Source of the DNA: Oenanthe sinensis
Taxonomy: Eukaryota; Streptophyta; Magnoliopsida; Apiales; Apiaceae
DNA length: 64,000 bases
Assembly (NCBI GenBank): GCA_028671895.1
Contig: CM053800.1
Location: 24,883,886 to 24,947,885, forward strand
Direction of reading: 5' to 3'
The translations under genes and the position numbers were made by a program. Below are positions 10,932-22,207 of the stretch, piece by piece. Below the pieces are notes generated by a model that worked only from the letters and a program-made list of their open reading frames with translations, was not told where the DNA came from and did no database searches. Position 1 is the stretch's first letter. Each line of letters begins with the position of its first letter.

Positions 10932-13900
10932 TCAATCTCCTCTTTCAATGATCTCCCTAATCAAATGAAACCGTCGTAATATATGTTTGGTATTCTTGTG
11001 AGACCTCGGTTCCTTGGCTTGAGCTATTGCAGCGTTATTGTCATAATATAACATAATAGGCCCCTCTATACCAGGAACTACTCCCAACTCAGAAACAAAT
11101 TTCTTCATCCAAACAGCTTTCTTTGAAGCCTCACTTGCAGCTATATACTCTGCTTCTGCTGTGGAGTCAGCCGTCGTAGATTGCTTACGACTTCTCCAAC
11201 TAATCGCCCCACCATTTATAGTAAACACATACCCTGACATGGATGTACTATCATCACACTCTGACTGAAAACTAGAGTCAGTGTAACCCTCTATTTTCAA
11301 CTCAGACCCACCAAAAACAAGAAAAATATCCTTAGTCCTTCTCAAGTACTTAAGGATGTTCATCACTGCTTTCCAGTGGTCTTCACCTAGATTTGACTGA
11401 TATCTGCTAGTCACACTAATTGAGTGAGCAACATCAGGTCTAGTACATAACATCGCGTACATGATAGATCCTATTGCTGACGCATAAGGAATCCTACTCA
11501 TACGCTCTCTTTCTTCAGGTGTCTTAGGAGACATCTTGTCAGAAAGGGAGACTCTATGGCTCATCGGTATGAGACCTCTCTTGGAGTTTTCCATGCTAAA
11601 CCTTTTAAGCACCTTATCGATGTACGTACCTTGGGTTAGACCTATCATTCTTCTTGATCTATCTCTATAGATATTCATACCAAGAATGTAGGACGCTTCT
11701 CCCAAGTCCTTCATAGTGAAGTTCTTTGATAGCAACATTTTTACTAATTGCAGCATTGGTATGTCATTTCCTATTAAGAGTATGTCATCTACATACAAAA
11801 TAAGAAATGTTACTGCGCTCCCACTAACCTTCTTATAGACACATGGTTCATCTATGTTTTTGATAAAATCAAACTCTTTGATTGTCTCATCAGAACGAAT
11901 GTTCCATCTTCGAGAAGCTTGCTTTAACCCATATATGGTTCGTAGTAGCTTACATACTAGATGTTCATTTCCTATGGAAATAAAACCCTCTGGCTATGTC
12001 ATATACACTTCTTCTTCAAGTTCCCCATTGAGGAAAGCCGTCTTTACGTCTATTTGCTAGATCTCATAGTCATAGTAAGCTGCAATAGCAAGCAAAATCC
12101 GAATTGATTTGAGCAAGGCTACAAGCGAAAAAGTTTCATCAAAGTCAATCCCTTGTCTTTGTTTGAATCCTATTGCCACGAGCCTGGCCTTGTAGGTCTC
12201 TACCTGGCCATTTGCTCCAATCTTTCTCTTGTATACCCACTTGCACCCTATAGGCTTCATATCCTTGGGTGCCTATACCAAAGTCCATACTTGGTTGGCA
12301 TACATGGAGTCCATTTCAGATTTCATGGCACTCTGCCATTTCTCTGAGTCAACACTACTCACAGCCTTGTTGAAGGTCATAGGGTCGTCTCCATCAATGA
12401 CTGCCAATTCATTGTCATTCTCAATGACAAGGCCATAATACCTCTCAGGTTGGTGAGACACCCTTTGTGATCTACGGATGCGCTGTTCTACGGAAGGTTG
12501 TTCAATATGAACAGGTGTTTCCTCTTAAACCGTAGTAGTTTGTTCTTCATGAACTTCATCAAGTTCAATCTTGCTCCCACTATTCCCTTCAAGGATAAAC
12601 TGTTTTTCCAGAAAGGTAGCATGTCGGGAGACAAACACCCTTTGTTCGGTGTAAAAGTAATACCCTAAAGTCTCTTTAGGATATCCTACAAACCTACATT
12701 TCATGGATCGAGATTCTAGCTTATCGGGGTCAACTTTCTTGACATAAGCCGGACATCCCCAAATCTTAACGTGCTTAAGACTCGGTTTCCTTTCTTTCCA
12801 TATCTCATACGGAGTTTGAGGAACAAATTTGGAAGGCACCTTGTTCAATATATATGCTGATGTTTCCAATGCATAACCCCAAAGTGATACTGGAAGATCT
12901 GTATAGCTCATCATGGATCGAACCATGTCCAACAAAGTTCGATTTCTCCTTTCGGATACTCCATTCAACTGGGGAGTGGCCGGAGGAGTCCATTGAGAGA
13001 CTATACCATTTTCTTTGAGATAATTTAGAAACTCGCCACTTAAGTATTCACCTCCTCGATCTGATCGAAGGGTTTTAATACTATACTTGGTTTGTTTCTC
13101 TACTTCATACTTATATTCTTTGAACTTTTCAAAGGCTTCGGATTTGTATTTCATCAAATACACATATCCAAATCTAGATCGATCATCTGTAAAAGTAATG
13201 AAGTATGAAAATCCACCCATGGCTTGCGTGGACATCGGCCCACACACATCTGTATGTACCAATCCAAGCAACTCCGCAGCTCTTTCTCCATGTCCACTAA
13301 ATGGAGATTTGGTCATTTTGCCTAACAGACAAGACTCGCATATAGGATATGATTCAAAATCAAAAGGTTCTAGTAACCCTTCCTTATGCAATGTCTTAAG
13401 TCTATTTTCACTAATATGACCAAGTCTGCAGTGCCACAAGTAGGTGGGATTTTCATCATCTTTTTTTCTTTTATTACTATGTTCAATTTGAAGTAAACTA
13501 TGTTCTACGTCACATACATACAAACCATTATTTAAAATACCAACACCATAAATAACATTATTTCTAAAAATTGAACATTTATTATTCTCAATAACAAACG
13601 AAAAACCATTCAAGTCTAACATGGGAATAGAAATAATATTCCTCACAATTGAGGGAACAAAATAATAATTATCCAAAATAATAGTCTTGCCCGTAGGCAT
13701 AAGTAAATCAAACAATCCTACAGCTACAACAGCAACTCTTGCTCCATTGCCCATACGTAAGATCACCTCCTCTTCTTCAAGAGTCTTACTTCTCCTTAGT
13801 CCCTGCAACGAATTGCAAATGTGAGAACCACAGGGGGTATCTAATACCCAAGTAGAAGTTTGATTAAGTGACATATTTAGTTCGATCATGAACATACCTG

Positions 13901-14735
13901 AAGCAGAAGCGGTAGTCTCACCACCCTTCTTCTTCTTCAATTCTGCAAGGTAAGCCTTACAGTTTCTCTTCCAGTGCCCCACTTTGTTGCAGTGAAAGCA
14001 AACAGCTTTGCTTTTGGGATCTTCAGCTTTTGGCGGAACTGACCTTTTCTCACCTACCTTCTTCTTCTTCTTAGGAGGGCTCCTCTTCCTCTTCTTAGGG
14101 TTAGAGCCTTCACCAATTAGAAGAACAGAACTCTTCTTTGTGGGAAAATTTGACTCAGCAGTTTTCAGCATGTTATGGAGTTCAGGCAAGCTGACATCCA
14201 ACTTGTTCATGTGAAAGTTCACAACGAACTGGGAGAATGAATCTGGAAGTGATTGCAAGACCAGATCTTGACTCAGCTCCTCATCCATGACAAATCCAAG
14301 TTGTCCAAGACGCTTAATCAAATTGATCATCTTGAGCACATGAACATTCACAGATGATCCCTCAGTCATCCTACAACGGAACAGCTCCTTCGATATCTCA
14401 TATCGAGCTGTCCTTCCTGCCACATCATACAAATCTTGTAGATGCATAAGGATAGAGTGAGCATCCATATGCTCGTGTTGCTTTTGGAGCTCATCATTCA
14501 TGGATCCCAGCATAACACACTGTGCAACTCTTGCATCATCTACCCAATTACGATACACAATATGTTCATCATTATGTGCATCCTGAGCAGGTTCAGCAGG
14601 TTTAGGTGAGTCTAGTACATATTCCTTCTTCTCAATCCTGAGAACAATTCTCAGGTTTCGAAGCCAATCAGCATAGTTGGGACCAGTTAATTTGTGTGCA
14701 TCGAGCATGCAACGAAGTGATAGTGCAGAAGACAT
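10932..14735 (-). pseudogene. Cop2 gag-pol polyprotein (in-frame stops)
   Basis: Single minus-strand frame from ATG at 14735 to TGA at 10932-10934, without frameshifts. I chose 14735 (MSSALSLRCMLDAHKLTGPN) because the frame upstream lacks another ATG. Gag has a knuckle CFHCNKVGHWKRNC (13959-14000). The protease active site reads D-T-P (13833-13841) instead of the usual D-T/S-G. Integrase HHCC and core motifs lie around 12950-13430. RT YVDD is at 11784-11795. RNase H carries ADSTAEAEYIAA. In-frame stops: 12525, 12273, 12057 (EI*QIDV, Trp in Cop1) and 11994 (MT*PEG, Gln in Cop1). The C-terminus stops at ERGD, about 45 residues short of Cop1, where the LTR begins. Confidence 0.93.
10935..10946 (-). 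other. Cop2 polypurine tract, overlapping RNase H codons
   Basis: Minus strand GAAAGAGGAGAT directly before the 3' LTR TG. The same bases encode Glu-Arg-Gly-Asp in frame with RNase H, and the stop codon TGA is formed by the first LTR bases. In Cop1 the equivalent codons are followed by about 45 more codons before a separate purine tract. Confidence 0.75.
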
Positions 14736-16464
14736 TATGTATATAGTAAATCTGCAAATAATAAACACATAACAACATTTAGCAAATACTCTATTTCATT
14801 ATCTAAAACACCATATGAATCGGGTCTTTATTCATAAGTGCCTCCCACTATTCTATCTAATTTTTATATCCCTTATTGAAATTAAGCATTCATAATGCTA
14901 GTGGGATAGGGATCCTACATTCCATCACACAACCTCGGCTGTAGTACGAAACGCCATGTAACGTTCAATAGGCAGACAACTCTTGTCAGCTACATCTCAT
15001 GTTATTCCCTAATCTTACTTTAGCCTCTTGAATACTTGAGTCACGGCTGTGGCACGACAAACTCAATATTCTAAGTCAAGTTAATCCCAACATCTCGTAT
15101 AATTAAACTAGTTTCAAATAGCCCATGGCTGTTGCACGTAACGACCATAAGATTCCAATTCATCATACACAACTCATGTTATAGACAAGTATCTCTTCTT
15201 TCGGAAACAACGCCCTCGACTGTAACACGAAACGACAGAGTTTCAAAAACAAGAAATACTTTCTATTATGTTGGAAGGCTATGACCAACACAAGCCCTTT
15301 GTATTTTATGGCCAATTACTACTTGATATTCTTTATATTTTAGGGGATTATATTATGTTACAATCATAATCATATTATAAAGAGATTCTTTTAGATTGGA
15401 TTAAATATTTCAAATCAACTATTGATACTTGGAGTCATCCCAGGCCAGGGGTGGAGCATTGTCAAAAGGCGTCTCTTAATAACCCCCTTTCTTATAGATA
15501 GAACATCTGTTGTTTGACAGAATCATCCTTTCACTTAATTTGAAAATTCATATTCAATCACGTGTTTCATAAACACAAAAATCTCATGATTGTATTCATA
15601 ATATGTAAATTAAGTTCACGAAACAATTTCACTATTCTAGATTGTCTAACATACGCCTTATGTTAATTAAGTTCACCTAAATCTATCATCTCATGATAAT
15701 TCAAGCATATATCACATATATATAATCACGAATAAACATAAGGTAGGCATGTTAAATCATATATTACAACATATAAGCATTATACATCTCTATGTATCAC
15801 ATGGTGTATTTAAAAGCAACTTAAAACTTGCTTTAAAACACTTTTGGAAGCTCTAAACAGTCCGAAACAATTTCATAAAAATTATTGTAATATACCATTA
15901 GAACCGTCTCGGAAAAACGAATCCAACGGTATATTACACGCCCCATTCTGATCTCCCACGCGCCCGCACGTGCTCCGAGAAGTTTCTGACGCATCCAACG
16001 GTCTTTTAGCTTGTAACGCATGCGCAGAATGCGTTACACCTTTTTCTTCTTCCAGATATTATTATTTAATTACGAATTAATTAAAAAAACTTTAAAAATC
16101 CATAATAAATAATCTATTGCTCAGAAAAATATTATAAAAATACCTAGACGATCTACAACACTTGTAGAACACATGAAAAATATAAAATAAATTTTGAGGA
16201 ACAATAATGAATTAATCATAATTAAATCATTATTATTACTTTCAAAATTCATAATAAATATTCTACGCATCAGAAAATTATGAAAAATTAACTGGACTAT
16301 CTACAACACTTATAGAACCCAGGAAAATTATCAAAACAATTTTGACGAACAGTATCATATTAATAATAATTAAAACATGATATTGCTTGTATAAATCATA
16401 ATAAATACATACATGCTCGTAAAATTCTGAAACTTGACCACGAATCTATATGCATACAACCTAA
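14736..16464 (-). other. Cop2 untranslated leader
   Basis: About 1.7 kb between primer site and gag without a convincing ORF. It contains four copies of a degenerate motif near gag (14933-15233) and a GC-richer block (about 15938-15980). Segments match the Cop1 leader, so long leaders are a family trait. Confidence 0.75.
14933..15233 (-). repeat. Four-copy degenerate motif in Cop2 leader
   Basis: Plus-strand copies: CTCGGCTGTAGTACGAAACG (14934-14953), a CACGGCTGTGGCACGA copy (15042-15057), a CATGGCTGTTGCACG copy (15124-15138) and a CTCGACTGTAACACGAAACG copy (15214-15233). They are spaced about 80-110 bases apart and embedded in weaker flanking similarity. The function is unknown. Confidence 0.6.
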
Positions 16465-16476
16465 GCTCTGATACCA
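16465..16476 (-). other. Cop2 primer-binding site (initiator Met tRNA)
   Basis: Minus strand TGGTATCAGAGC, complementary to the 3' end of plant initiator Met tRNA, one base inside the 5' LTR. It fixes the strand and 5' end of Cop2. Confidence 0.93.
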
Positions 16477-16477
16477 T

Positions 16478-18180
16478 TGTAGGAATTTATGCACCAGCGG
16501 AAGCATTTAATAATATTTATTTGCATATATTTCTATGTATACATACATATAGATACAAAACTATTTTATAAATTGAAGAATACCTCGATTACTTTCCGGC
16601 AACAGCTAGAGAAGATCTTGTTCTTCAATCCTTGCAATCACCCCTTAAGTGTGGAGTGCTCTCAAGATATCCACCACGAATCAAACTAAAAGATGAAGGA
16701 GGAGGCTAGACAGGAAATTATGGTTGCCTCCCTGTTAAAATATTTCTCACAAATATTAGGGTCTCAAGTATTAGGGTTTATAATCCTATATTTATTGGCA
16801 AATATCTAAGCTGAGATATTTTCTATAAATATCTTATTATTAATTCCCTTTTTAATTAATTAATCATATTAATTAATTAGTTAATAATTAAAACTATTTT
16901 AATCATTAATTCCTTTTTCTAAACTCTTTTAGAAAATTATTCTCTCTTCATATTTAATTACTTTAATTAAATATTTAATTAATAATATTAAGATCTTATC
17001 TTAAATAATTTATAATCAATTAAATCTCATTTAATTAATTTATATAATTTGCTAAGTAATTATTTATTTCATAAATAAATAATGACTAGCTATTATTAAT
17101 TATTCCTTCATCTATAATTTAATCTCTTTTATGGTGTGACTCTTTAGGTTCAATATTATGCCGGTAGTATAAATAAATAATAATAAACATTTTATTTATT
17201 ATTTATATGAATTCTATTAATTCATTAAATATAATTAATCTGATTTATTATATTTATTCTACATCGTGAGTGATGCTTCTCAACATATCACGACTATCCA
17301 GATAATACGAAATCATTGCTTAGAATACTTAGAACCTGTCAGTAATTAGTTACCGTACAATTAATTCATTCTACCCTTCAATATCCCGATTAAATACAAG
17401 GCATGAAACTCGTGTTAAGCCTATCTAATTTAATCATATGATTTCTTATTCATAATGCAAAGTTCCTTTTAATGCAAATTAGAAACTCTTTCTAATTTCA
17501 TTCACTCTGGCCAGAGATTCCTGAACTTGCATATCTAAGAATAACATAGGATATTCACTTCCTTTACTGGAAGGGACAGATCCTTTATTGATCCGTTAAC
17601 TATCTCCATACACAAATCACTATGCCCAGAATGGACCTAATGAATGTGCTAGAGACTAAGGACTAAACCAAAGCATAAATCATTGTGTACGAGATTACTC
17701 TAACGATCTCAAGTCTAAGGATACTTGTACAACTATTTACTTAATAAACAACTATCGACACGTGAGTAAACTCCATTAGTTGTTCTACTTATCGAGTCAT
17801 GTTCAGTGAACTTATTCGTTAATAAGCACCTACATACTAGCTATAGTGTCACCACACAAATGTCTATGAGAACAGACATCCTCCTAAGAGAGCTAGCATA
17901 GTATGTACTGATCTTTACGGATTTACCAATTTCCAATTAGTTATCCTATGATCAGGAACTGTTTAAGTCTAAAGCTATTATCTTCTAGATCTCATTATTA
18001 CAATCTCATTATAATTCTAGAAGCTTTGCTCTAAATTATGGAACATCTTATTTAATACACTTCAAATAGATTAAGCCTGTAACATAAATACTTTATTATT
18101 ATCAAATGAAATCAAATAAGAGTAGCAGAAAGTTTTTCCTAACTCATCATACATAATTGGTTTTAGGTCAAACACTTTCA
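16478..18180 (-). repeat. Cop2 5' LTR (1703 bp)
   Basis: Pairs with 9232-10934. Its plus-strand right end, AACACTTTCA, is followed by GTTAA, the target duplication. A run of AT-rich palindromic sequence (16840-17250) is shared with the other LTR. Confidence 0.96.
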
Positions 18181-19405
18181 GTTAAATACGTATATTAAAC
18201 TCGAAAGGGTGTTACAGTATTCCGTAAAATATTTCTTAATTTCTTGGAACAAATTTGACATGAATTGTTCTATTTAAGGAATTAAGAATTCAAACCAGCA
18301 CATAAAGTCTGTGAATATAACTTTGCAGACAAATTACTGAATTTGAATGTTTTCTAACTTCTAAATAATGAAGGCATTCACCTCATATTTATAGAGGTTG
18401 AAGCTAGCAAGACTTTTGAATAAAACTTATTTAAAAAATCAAAAGACTTTATAAAATAGCCTTTAAGACTTTTCAAATTAGTTGGACAAGACTTTCTAAA
18501 CTCGGTAAGACTTTTTAAATGGTTGGTAAGACTTTTGAAAATTCGGTAAGACTTTTGAAAAGTCTTATTGAATTAGTTCGGTAAAACTTTTAAATAAGGT
18601 CTTATTGAATAAGTCGGTAAGACTTTTGATTAAAGTCTTATTGATTTATTCGGTAAGACTTTTGAAAAGTCTTATTAGCATAATTCGGTAAGACTTTTTA
18701 ACGTCTTATTGAATTAATTCGGTAAGACTTTCTATAATTATACAGCAAGACTTTCTTTAAATGTTAAATAAAATATTCTTTTTAACTTAATTAATTCTAC
18801 CAATTTTAAATAAATAATTTATAAATTAAATCAATTCAAGATGAATTAATTTAAGTAGATAAATTAAATAATTAATTAACTTTTGATAGTAGAATTAATT
18901 TAGTTTTTTTACTGCACAATCACTGTAGATTTGACTTGAGTCTTCCCGTCTTCACTATCTTCTGTCTGAAAATCACTTGAGCTAGGTGAAAAATATTTAT
19001 TAATTTAGTTGTCACACAAATGTACTGTCTGGTTCATTTGTGTCATACTAAATAAATATTCTCCATCTTTTAACTTTAAAAACTGTGATCTTCTGTCTTG
19101 TTCTTGCTTATAGCTTTGTCTTCAATAATTTCTTTTCTTGGAATCTTTTTGTAGTAACCACTTGTAATCTTCTGTATCTTTTGAACTCTTCTAAAATACT
19201 ACTTCTTTATTTTTCACCGATGCTTGAACATATTAATGAACTTCTTTCAGTGTAGAGTAGCAGTCTTGTCAAAATTCTTCTAATATTCTGATTCTTCGTG
19301 TCTAGTTGACATTCTTCGACTTGATTCCTGTTATCACATTTATTATTTATTTCCCTTTCTAATCGTAGTTGAGTTGTCATCTAATAATTACAAATATGCC
19401 TTTCA
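18181..19405 (-). repeat. SirA-solo LTR, main part
   Basis: Continuation of the solo LTR split by Cop2 (18181-18185 is the second GTTAA copy). Read on the minus strand it starts TGAAAGGCATATTTG at 19405 and has the SirA order: conserved 5' block, AT-rich middle, a repeat array (18405-18770), a TATA box (minus-strand TATAAATA, 18386-18393) and U5-like sequence towards 9099. The total LTR is about 1.35 kb. It belongs to a subfamily distinct from the SirA-host and SirA-nested LTRs, since its array uses GTCTTACC where they use GTCATACC. Confidence 0.85.
18405..18770 (-). repeat. Short-motif array in SirA-solo LTR (AAAAGTCTTACCGA type)
   Basis: About 15 partial or full copies of the motif. On the plus strand they read TCGGTAAGACTTTT. 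Several are arranged head to head, giving AAGACTTTTgAAAAGTCTT palindromes in a roughly 40-50 bp higher-order unit. The array lies immediately upstream (element sense) of the TATA box. Confidence 0.8.
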
Positions 19406-20088
19406 CGCTTGGAAAGTTCAAATGACAACATTGATAGTTTCTTGAAGGCCCTGAAAGAAGAAGTCGATTATATCACAGTTATATTTGATCACATTCTTGG
19501 AGATAGGCAGATCTTAGTCTACACTCATAGAAATGGCACATTCAGAATCTCTTTGGAATTCTTCAGACAAAGATCTTTATATGTGTTATGGACCTTGTTG
19601 AATAAAGTTAAATAGAGTTCAGAAGAAAATGAGCTTCTAAGAGGCAGACTTAGAGACTTTGCAAAAGTTGTTAGTCCTCAAATCATTTATGATCCTCAGG
19701 AGGTACGGTTTTTCACTAACAAGTTTTATCAGATCATGAAGTTAGATGAGGAGTCATTGAAAGGTTATACAGTCAAGTATATGATTGAAGTTGAGAAGAT
19801 GATGATATCTAAAAGGTTCAGAACTTAGGAAAAGAGAGACGCTGCTAAAAAGATTCAGAATTACTTCTTGTCAAAAGGTATTGCATCTTACATCCGTATG
19901 ATATGCAGGAAGAGGAAAAAGATCCTATTGAGCAGGAAGTGCAATGGCAATTGGCACATGCTGAACAGAGAAGGGTATATGGAGAACCACAACAATCAAC
20001 CACTGAAGATGTACCAAGGACACCTGTGCATAAGAGTTCAACTCTAGAAGAAGGTGAAGTTGATATTTCTAAATATGGTGCAGATTGA
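19406..20088 (+). pseudogene. SirA-host env-like ORF, C-terminal part
   Basis: Continues the env-like ORF after SirA-solo. It matches 41800-42490 in SirA-nested: an N-D-N-I-D-S-F-L-K-A-L-K-E-E-like start, a QIMKLDEESLKGYTVKYMIEVEKM-type helix region (about 19730-19800) and the C-terminal EEGEVD tail. Stops at about 19613 and 19827 and a frameshift near 19890 break it. It is followed by a 220-base 3' region and the SirA-host LTR. Function is not known. The region is rich in charged residues and predicted helices and has no membrane segment. Confidence 0.75.
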
Positions 20089-20310
20089 AGAAATAGATAG
20101 GTCAAAATAGAATTTTGTAATACATGTTCAGTCTAGAGGAACATCTATCTTGTATTTATCTTTCAAGTATGAATCTAGAAAATTGTTAAATATAATACTA
20201 GAACTTTTTATTATTTACAGTTTTTAAATGTCGTATTATTTTCTTAGTTGTTAGTTGAGTTATCCTCTAGAAAGTTATGTGTTAAATGTTTAACAACAAA
20301 TAGGGGAGAT
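20089..20310 (+). other. SirA-host 3' untranslated region with polypurine tract
   Basis: No ORF. It ends in AATAGGGGAGAT (20299-20310), the purine tract just before the LTR TG at 20311. The block before it (GTTGAGTTATTCTCTAGAAA-type) is shared with 42600-42730, and a related version precedes the SirB LTRs. Confidence 0.75.
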
Positions 20311-20555
20311 TGAAAGGAATATGACTAGACTTATTTGTAATAATTAGATGGCAACTCAACTCAAGTAAGAAAGAGTAGTAAATAATAAATTTAATAACAG
20401 GAATCAATACGAAGAAAGTGAACTAGACACGAAGAATCAGATTATCTGAAGTACTTGTATGAGATCGTTACTCAACAATGGAAAAAGTTAATCAATAAGT
20501 TCAAGCATCAGTGAACAATAAAGAAGTAATATTTCAGAAGAATTCGGAAGATACA
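20311..20555 (+). repeat. SirA-host 3' LTR, part 1
   Basis: Starts TGAAAGGAATATGACTAG after the purine tract and runs to the insertion point of SirB-full. The LTR continues at 34314-34434 and 45401-46336, about 1.3 kb in total. Uninterrupted copies of the same stretch exist at 34435-34640 and, split by Cop-solo, at 42734-42930/44481-44520. Confidence 0.88.
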
Positions 20556-21902
20556 TGTAAAGCATAATGTAACGTAGTACGTAATAGTGATAACGATAAC
20601 TCAACCAAGAAATAAAGACAGATAAATAATATTAATGTGAAGCACAGGAATCCAGAATGACATGTAAACATGAATCATACATACATCATTGCAGAGCATT
20701 CTAGATGAAAGGCTTACTGAACGTCAGCGAGAGAAGTTCATTAAAATGATCAGGCCTCAGCAACAAATAAGAGTTCAGAAGATTTCAGACTAAAGACAGT
20801 GTAATGATTTAAGTATGAATGCCAAAGGGTTTCAGTGATCAGAAGCAATGCAATAGTCCAAAGTTAATCAGCTGAAACAAAACAGAGGTCAAGGGAATTC
20901 AATTCAGTGTTAGTCATTTTTGAATCAGACTAGTGCACTAAGTGTCAGCACAACAAGAAAAGAATTGTCATGGTAAATCAGAAGAAAATCAGTTCATCAA
21001 TCCAGAAGAGTGAAGACCAAGTAGTATTTACTTCAAGTATTCAAGGAATATACTAAGACAAGTAATATTGCATTTGGTGGCCCCTGCACTCTTGAATTAC
21101 TCTAGAGGCGCACCAAACCAAGATTCAAGCTCAAGGAAATTCTAAGTCAAGGTTTGTGGCGCCTGCACAAGGGAATGTGAGAGCAGGCGCAACAAAACAA
21201 GTTGGTGGCACAACAAAGTTCTCACAGAAGTTTTATGGTGCCTACACACTGCAACTAGTGTGCAGGCGCAACAAAATGTCATTAAGGCGCAACAAGTTGT
21301 GTAGAAGACTTTGTGGCGCCTACACACTGCAACTAGTGTGCAGGCGCAACAAAATGTAAACCAGGCGTAACAAAAATGAAGAATTGTTTTTAAGTAGTTA
21401 AGTGGCGCATATACTAGGAGAATAGTGTACCGGCGCAACTAAACTTAGTGGCACAACAAAAGACTCAAGGCGCAACAAATATTCTTTGTGGCACCTACAC
21501 ACTACCAACACTCTTGCAGGCGCAACAAAGAACTTACATTGTTGGAAATCAATTTCCAAAAAGACTACATATTATATATGGCTGAAAATTAATATGGACA
21601 GTAAGGAATTCATTCATCTTCAACAAAAGACATACAGACGGGAACTCCATTAAAGCTCTACATTAAACACACCCAACTGTATTTTTGTTATAACATTGAA
21701 TGAACCCATTAAAGCTAATCATACTGATTAGAAGTGTAGCACTCATGGATTTAATAATATACTTTTATTTCCCCGAATCATTGTGTTTCATTTATTGTCA
21801 TTTTCATATCTAAAAAACACAAACACTTATTTCGTAATTAAATGAAAAATCTACCATATCATATTCATCCCCCCCCCTTCTATGATGATTTTAGACCTAA
21901 CA
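20556..21902 (+). repeat. SirB-full 5' LTR (1347 bp)
   Basis: TGTAAAGCATAATG ... GACCTAACA. Contains an array of six inverted repeats (21073-21532), an imperfect palindrome TTGGAAATCAATTTCCAA (21542-21559), a TATA-like ATTATATATGG (about 21570-21580) and a C-rich run near the 3' end (21870-21878). The SirA LTRs share the C-rich run near their ends. Confidence 0.93.
21073..21532. repeat. Array of six inverted repeats in SirB 5' LTR
   Basis: Units at 21073-21117, 21153-21196, 21234-21276, 21310-21353, 21396-21445 and 21482-21532. Typical form: TTTGTGGCGCC ... GGCGCAACAAA with a further inner stem (CTACACACT/AGTGTGCAG). Outer arms vary between units but stay complementary within each, for example TTTGGTG/CACCAAA in the first and TTCTTTGT/ACAAAGAA in the last. 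A G facing an A separates outer and inner stems in most units. Confidence 0.85.
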
Positions 21903-21904
21903 AT

Positions 21905-21916
21905 TGGAATCAGAGC
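21905..21916 (+). other. SirB-full primer-binding site
   Basis: TGGAATCAGAGC, two bases after the LTR. It differs by one base from the initiator Met tRNA complement TGGTATCAGAGC. It is followed by a 290-base AT-rich leader with nothing else recognisable. Confidence 0.8.
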
Positions 21917-22207
21917 TTGTTTATTGAAGTTACAAATCAAGATCCAAAAATAGTTTTACAAAAAAGTGCATTTTTAGATCTAGAAAAAAATATATTGAAA
22001 TTTCTTTATTTTTAAAGAAAATTCAATTTGGAATTTTTTAAAGATTCGATCAATAATTTGATTTAAATACACTAATTTTAAAAAAAGTTATCAATCATCA
22101 ATAATTCGAACAAAAATTTTATTTTATGAAATTCAATTTTTATTTGAATTAATTTTATTTTTTTTGTGAAATTAATTATTTGTTGAGATTTAAAATTCTT
22201 CGCAACC

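Larger units (their letters stand above)
9232..10934 (-). repeat. Cop2 3' LTR (1703 bp)
   Basis: On the plus strand it runs TGTAGGAATTT ... AACACTTTCA. It pairs with 16478-18180. In element orientation it starts TGAAAGTG directly after the purine tract at 10935-10946. The stretch 9540-10930 has no ORF and is U3 with AT-rich repeats of the (T)TAATTAA type. Confidence 0.96.
9232..18180 (-). mobile_element. Cop2: complete Ty1/copia element (Angela/Tork-like)
   Basis: Two 1703-bp LTRs of equal length flank a minus-strand internal region: primer site, 1.7-kb leader, gag-pol in one frame, purine tract. The target duplication GTTAA is exact (9227-9231 and 18181-18185). I count about 34 substitutions and no indels between LTRs, about 98 percent identity, so insertion was recent. 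It interrupts SirA-solo. In-frame stops in pol and a shortened RNase H C-terminus suggest it is not autonomous now. Confidence 0.97.

Noticed and set aside
12153..12438. Plus-strand ORFs over the Cop2 pol region
   Set aside because: Shadows of the minus-strand RT frame.
15833..16689. Short ORFs on both strands in the Cop2 leader and 5' LTR
   Set aside because: Expected by chance at this length; they overlap LTR, primer site and leader and are not shared as coding between LTR copies.
21156..21438. Short ORFs on both strands across the SirB inverted-repeat array
   Set aside because: They arise from the repeated GGCGCAACAA units; the repeats vary in ways that keep arms complementary, not protein.
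21073..21532. CRISPR-like spaced repeats
   Set aside because: Eukaryotic LTR context, units are inverted repeats with uneven spacing, no cas genes.
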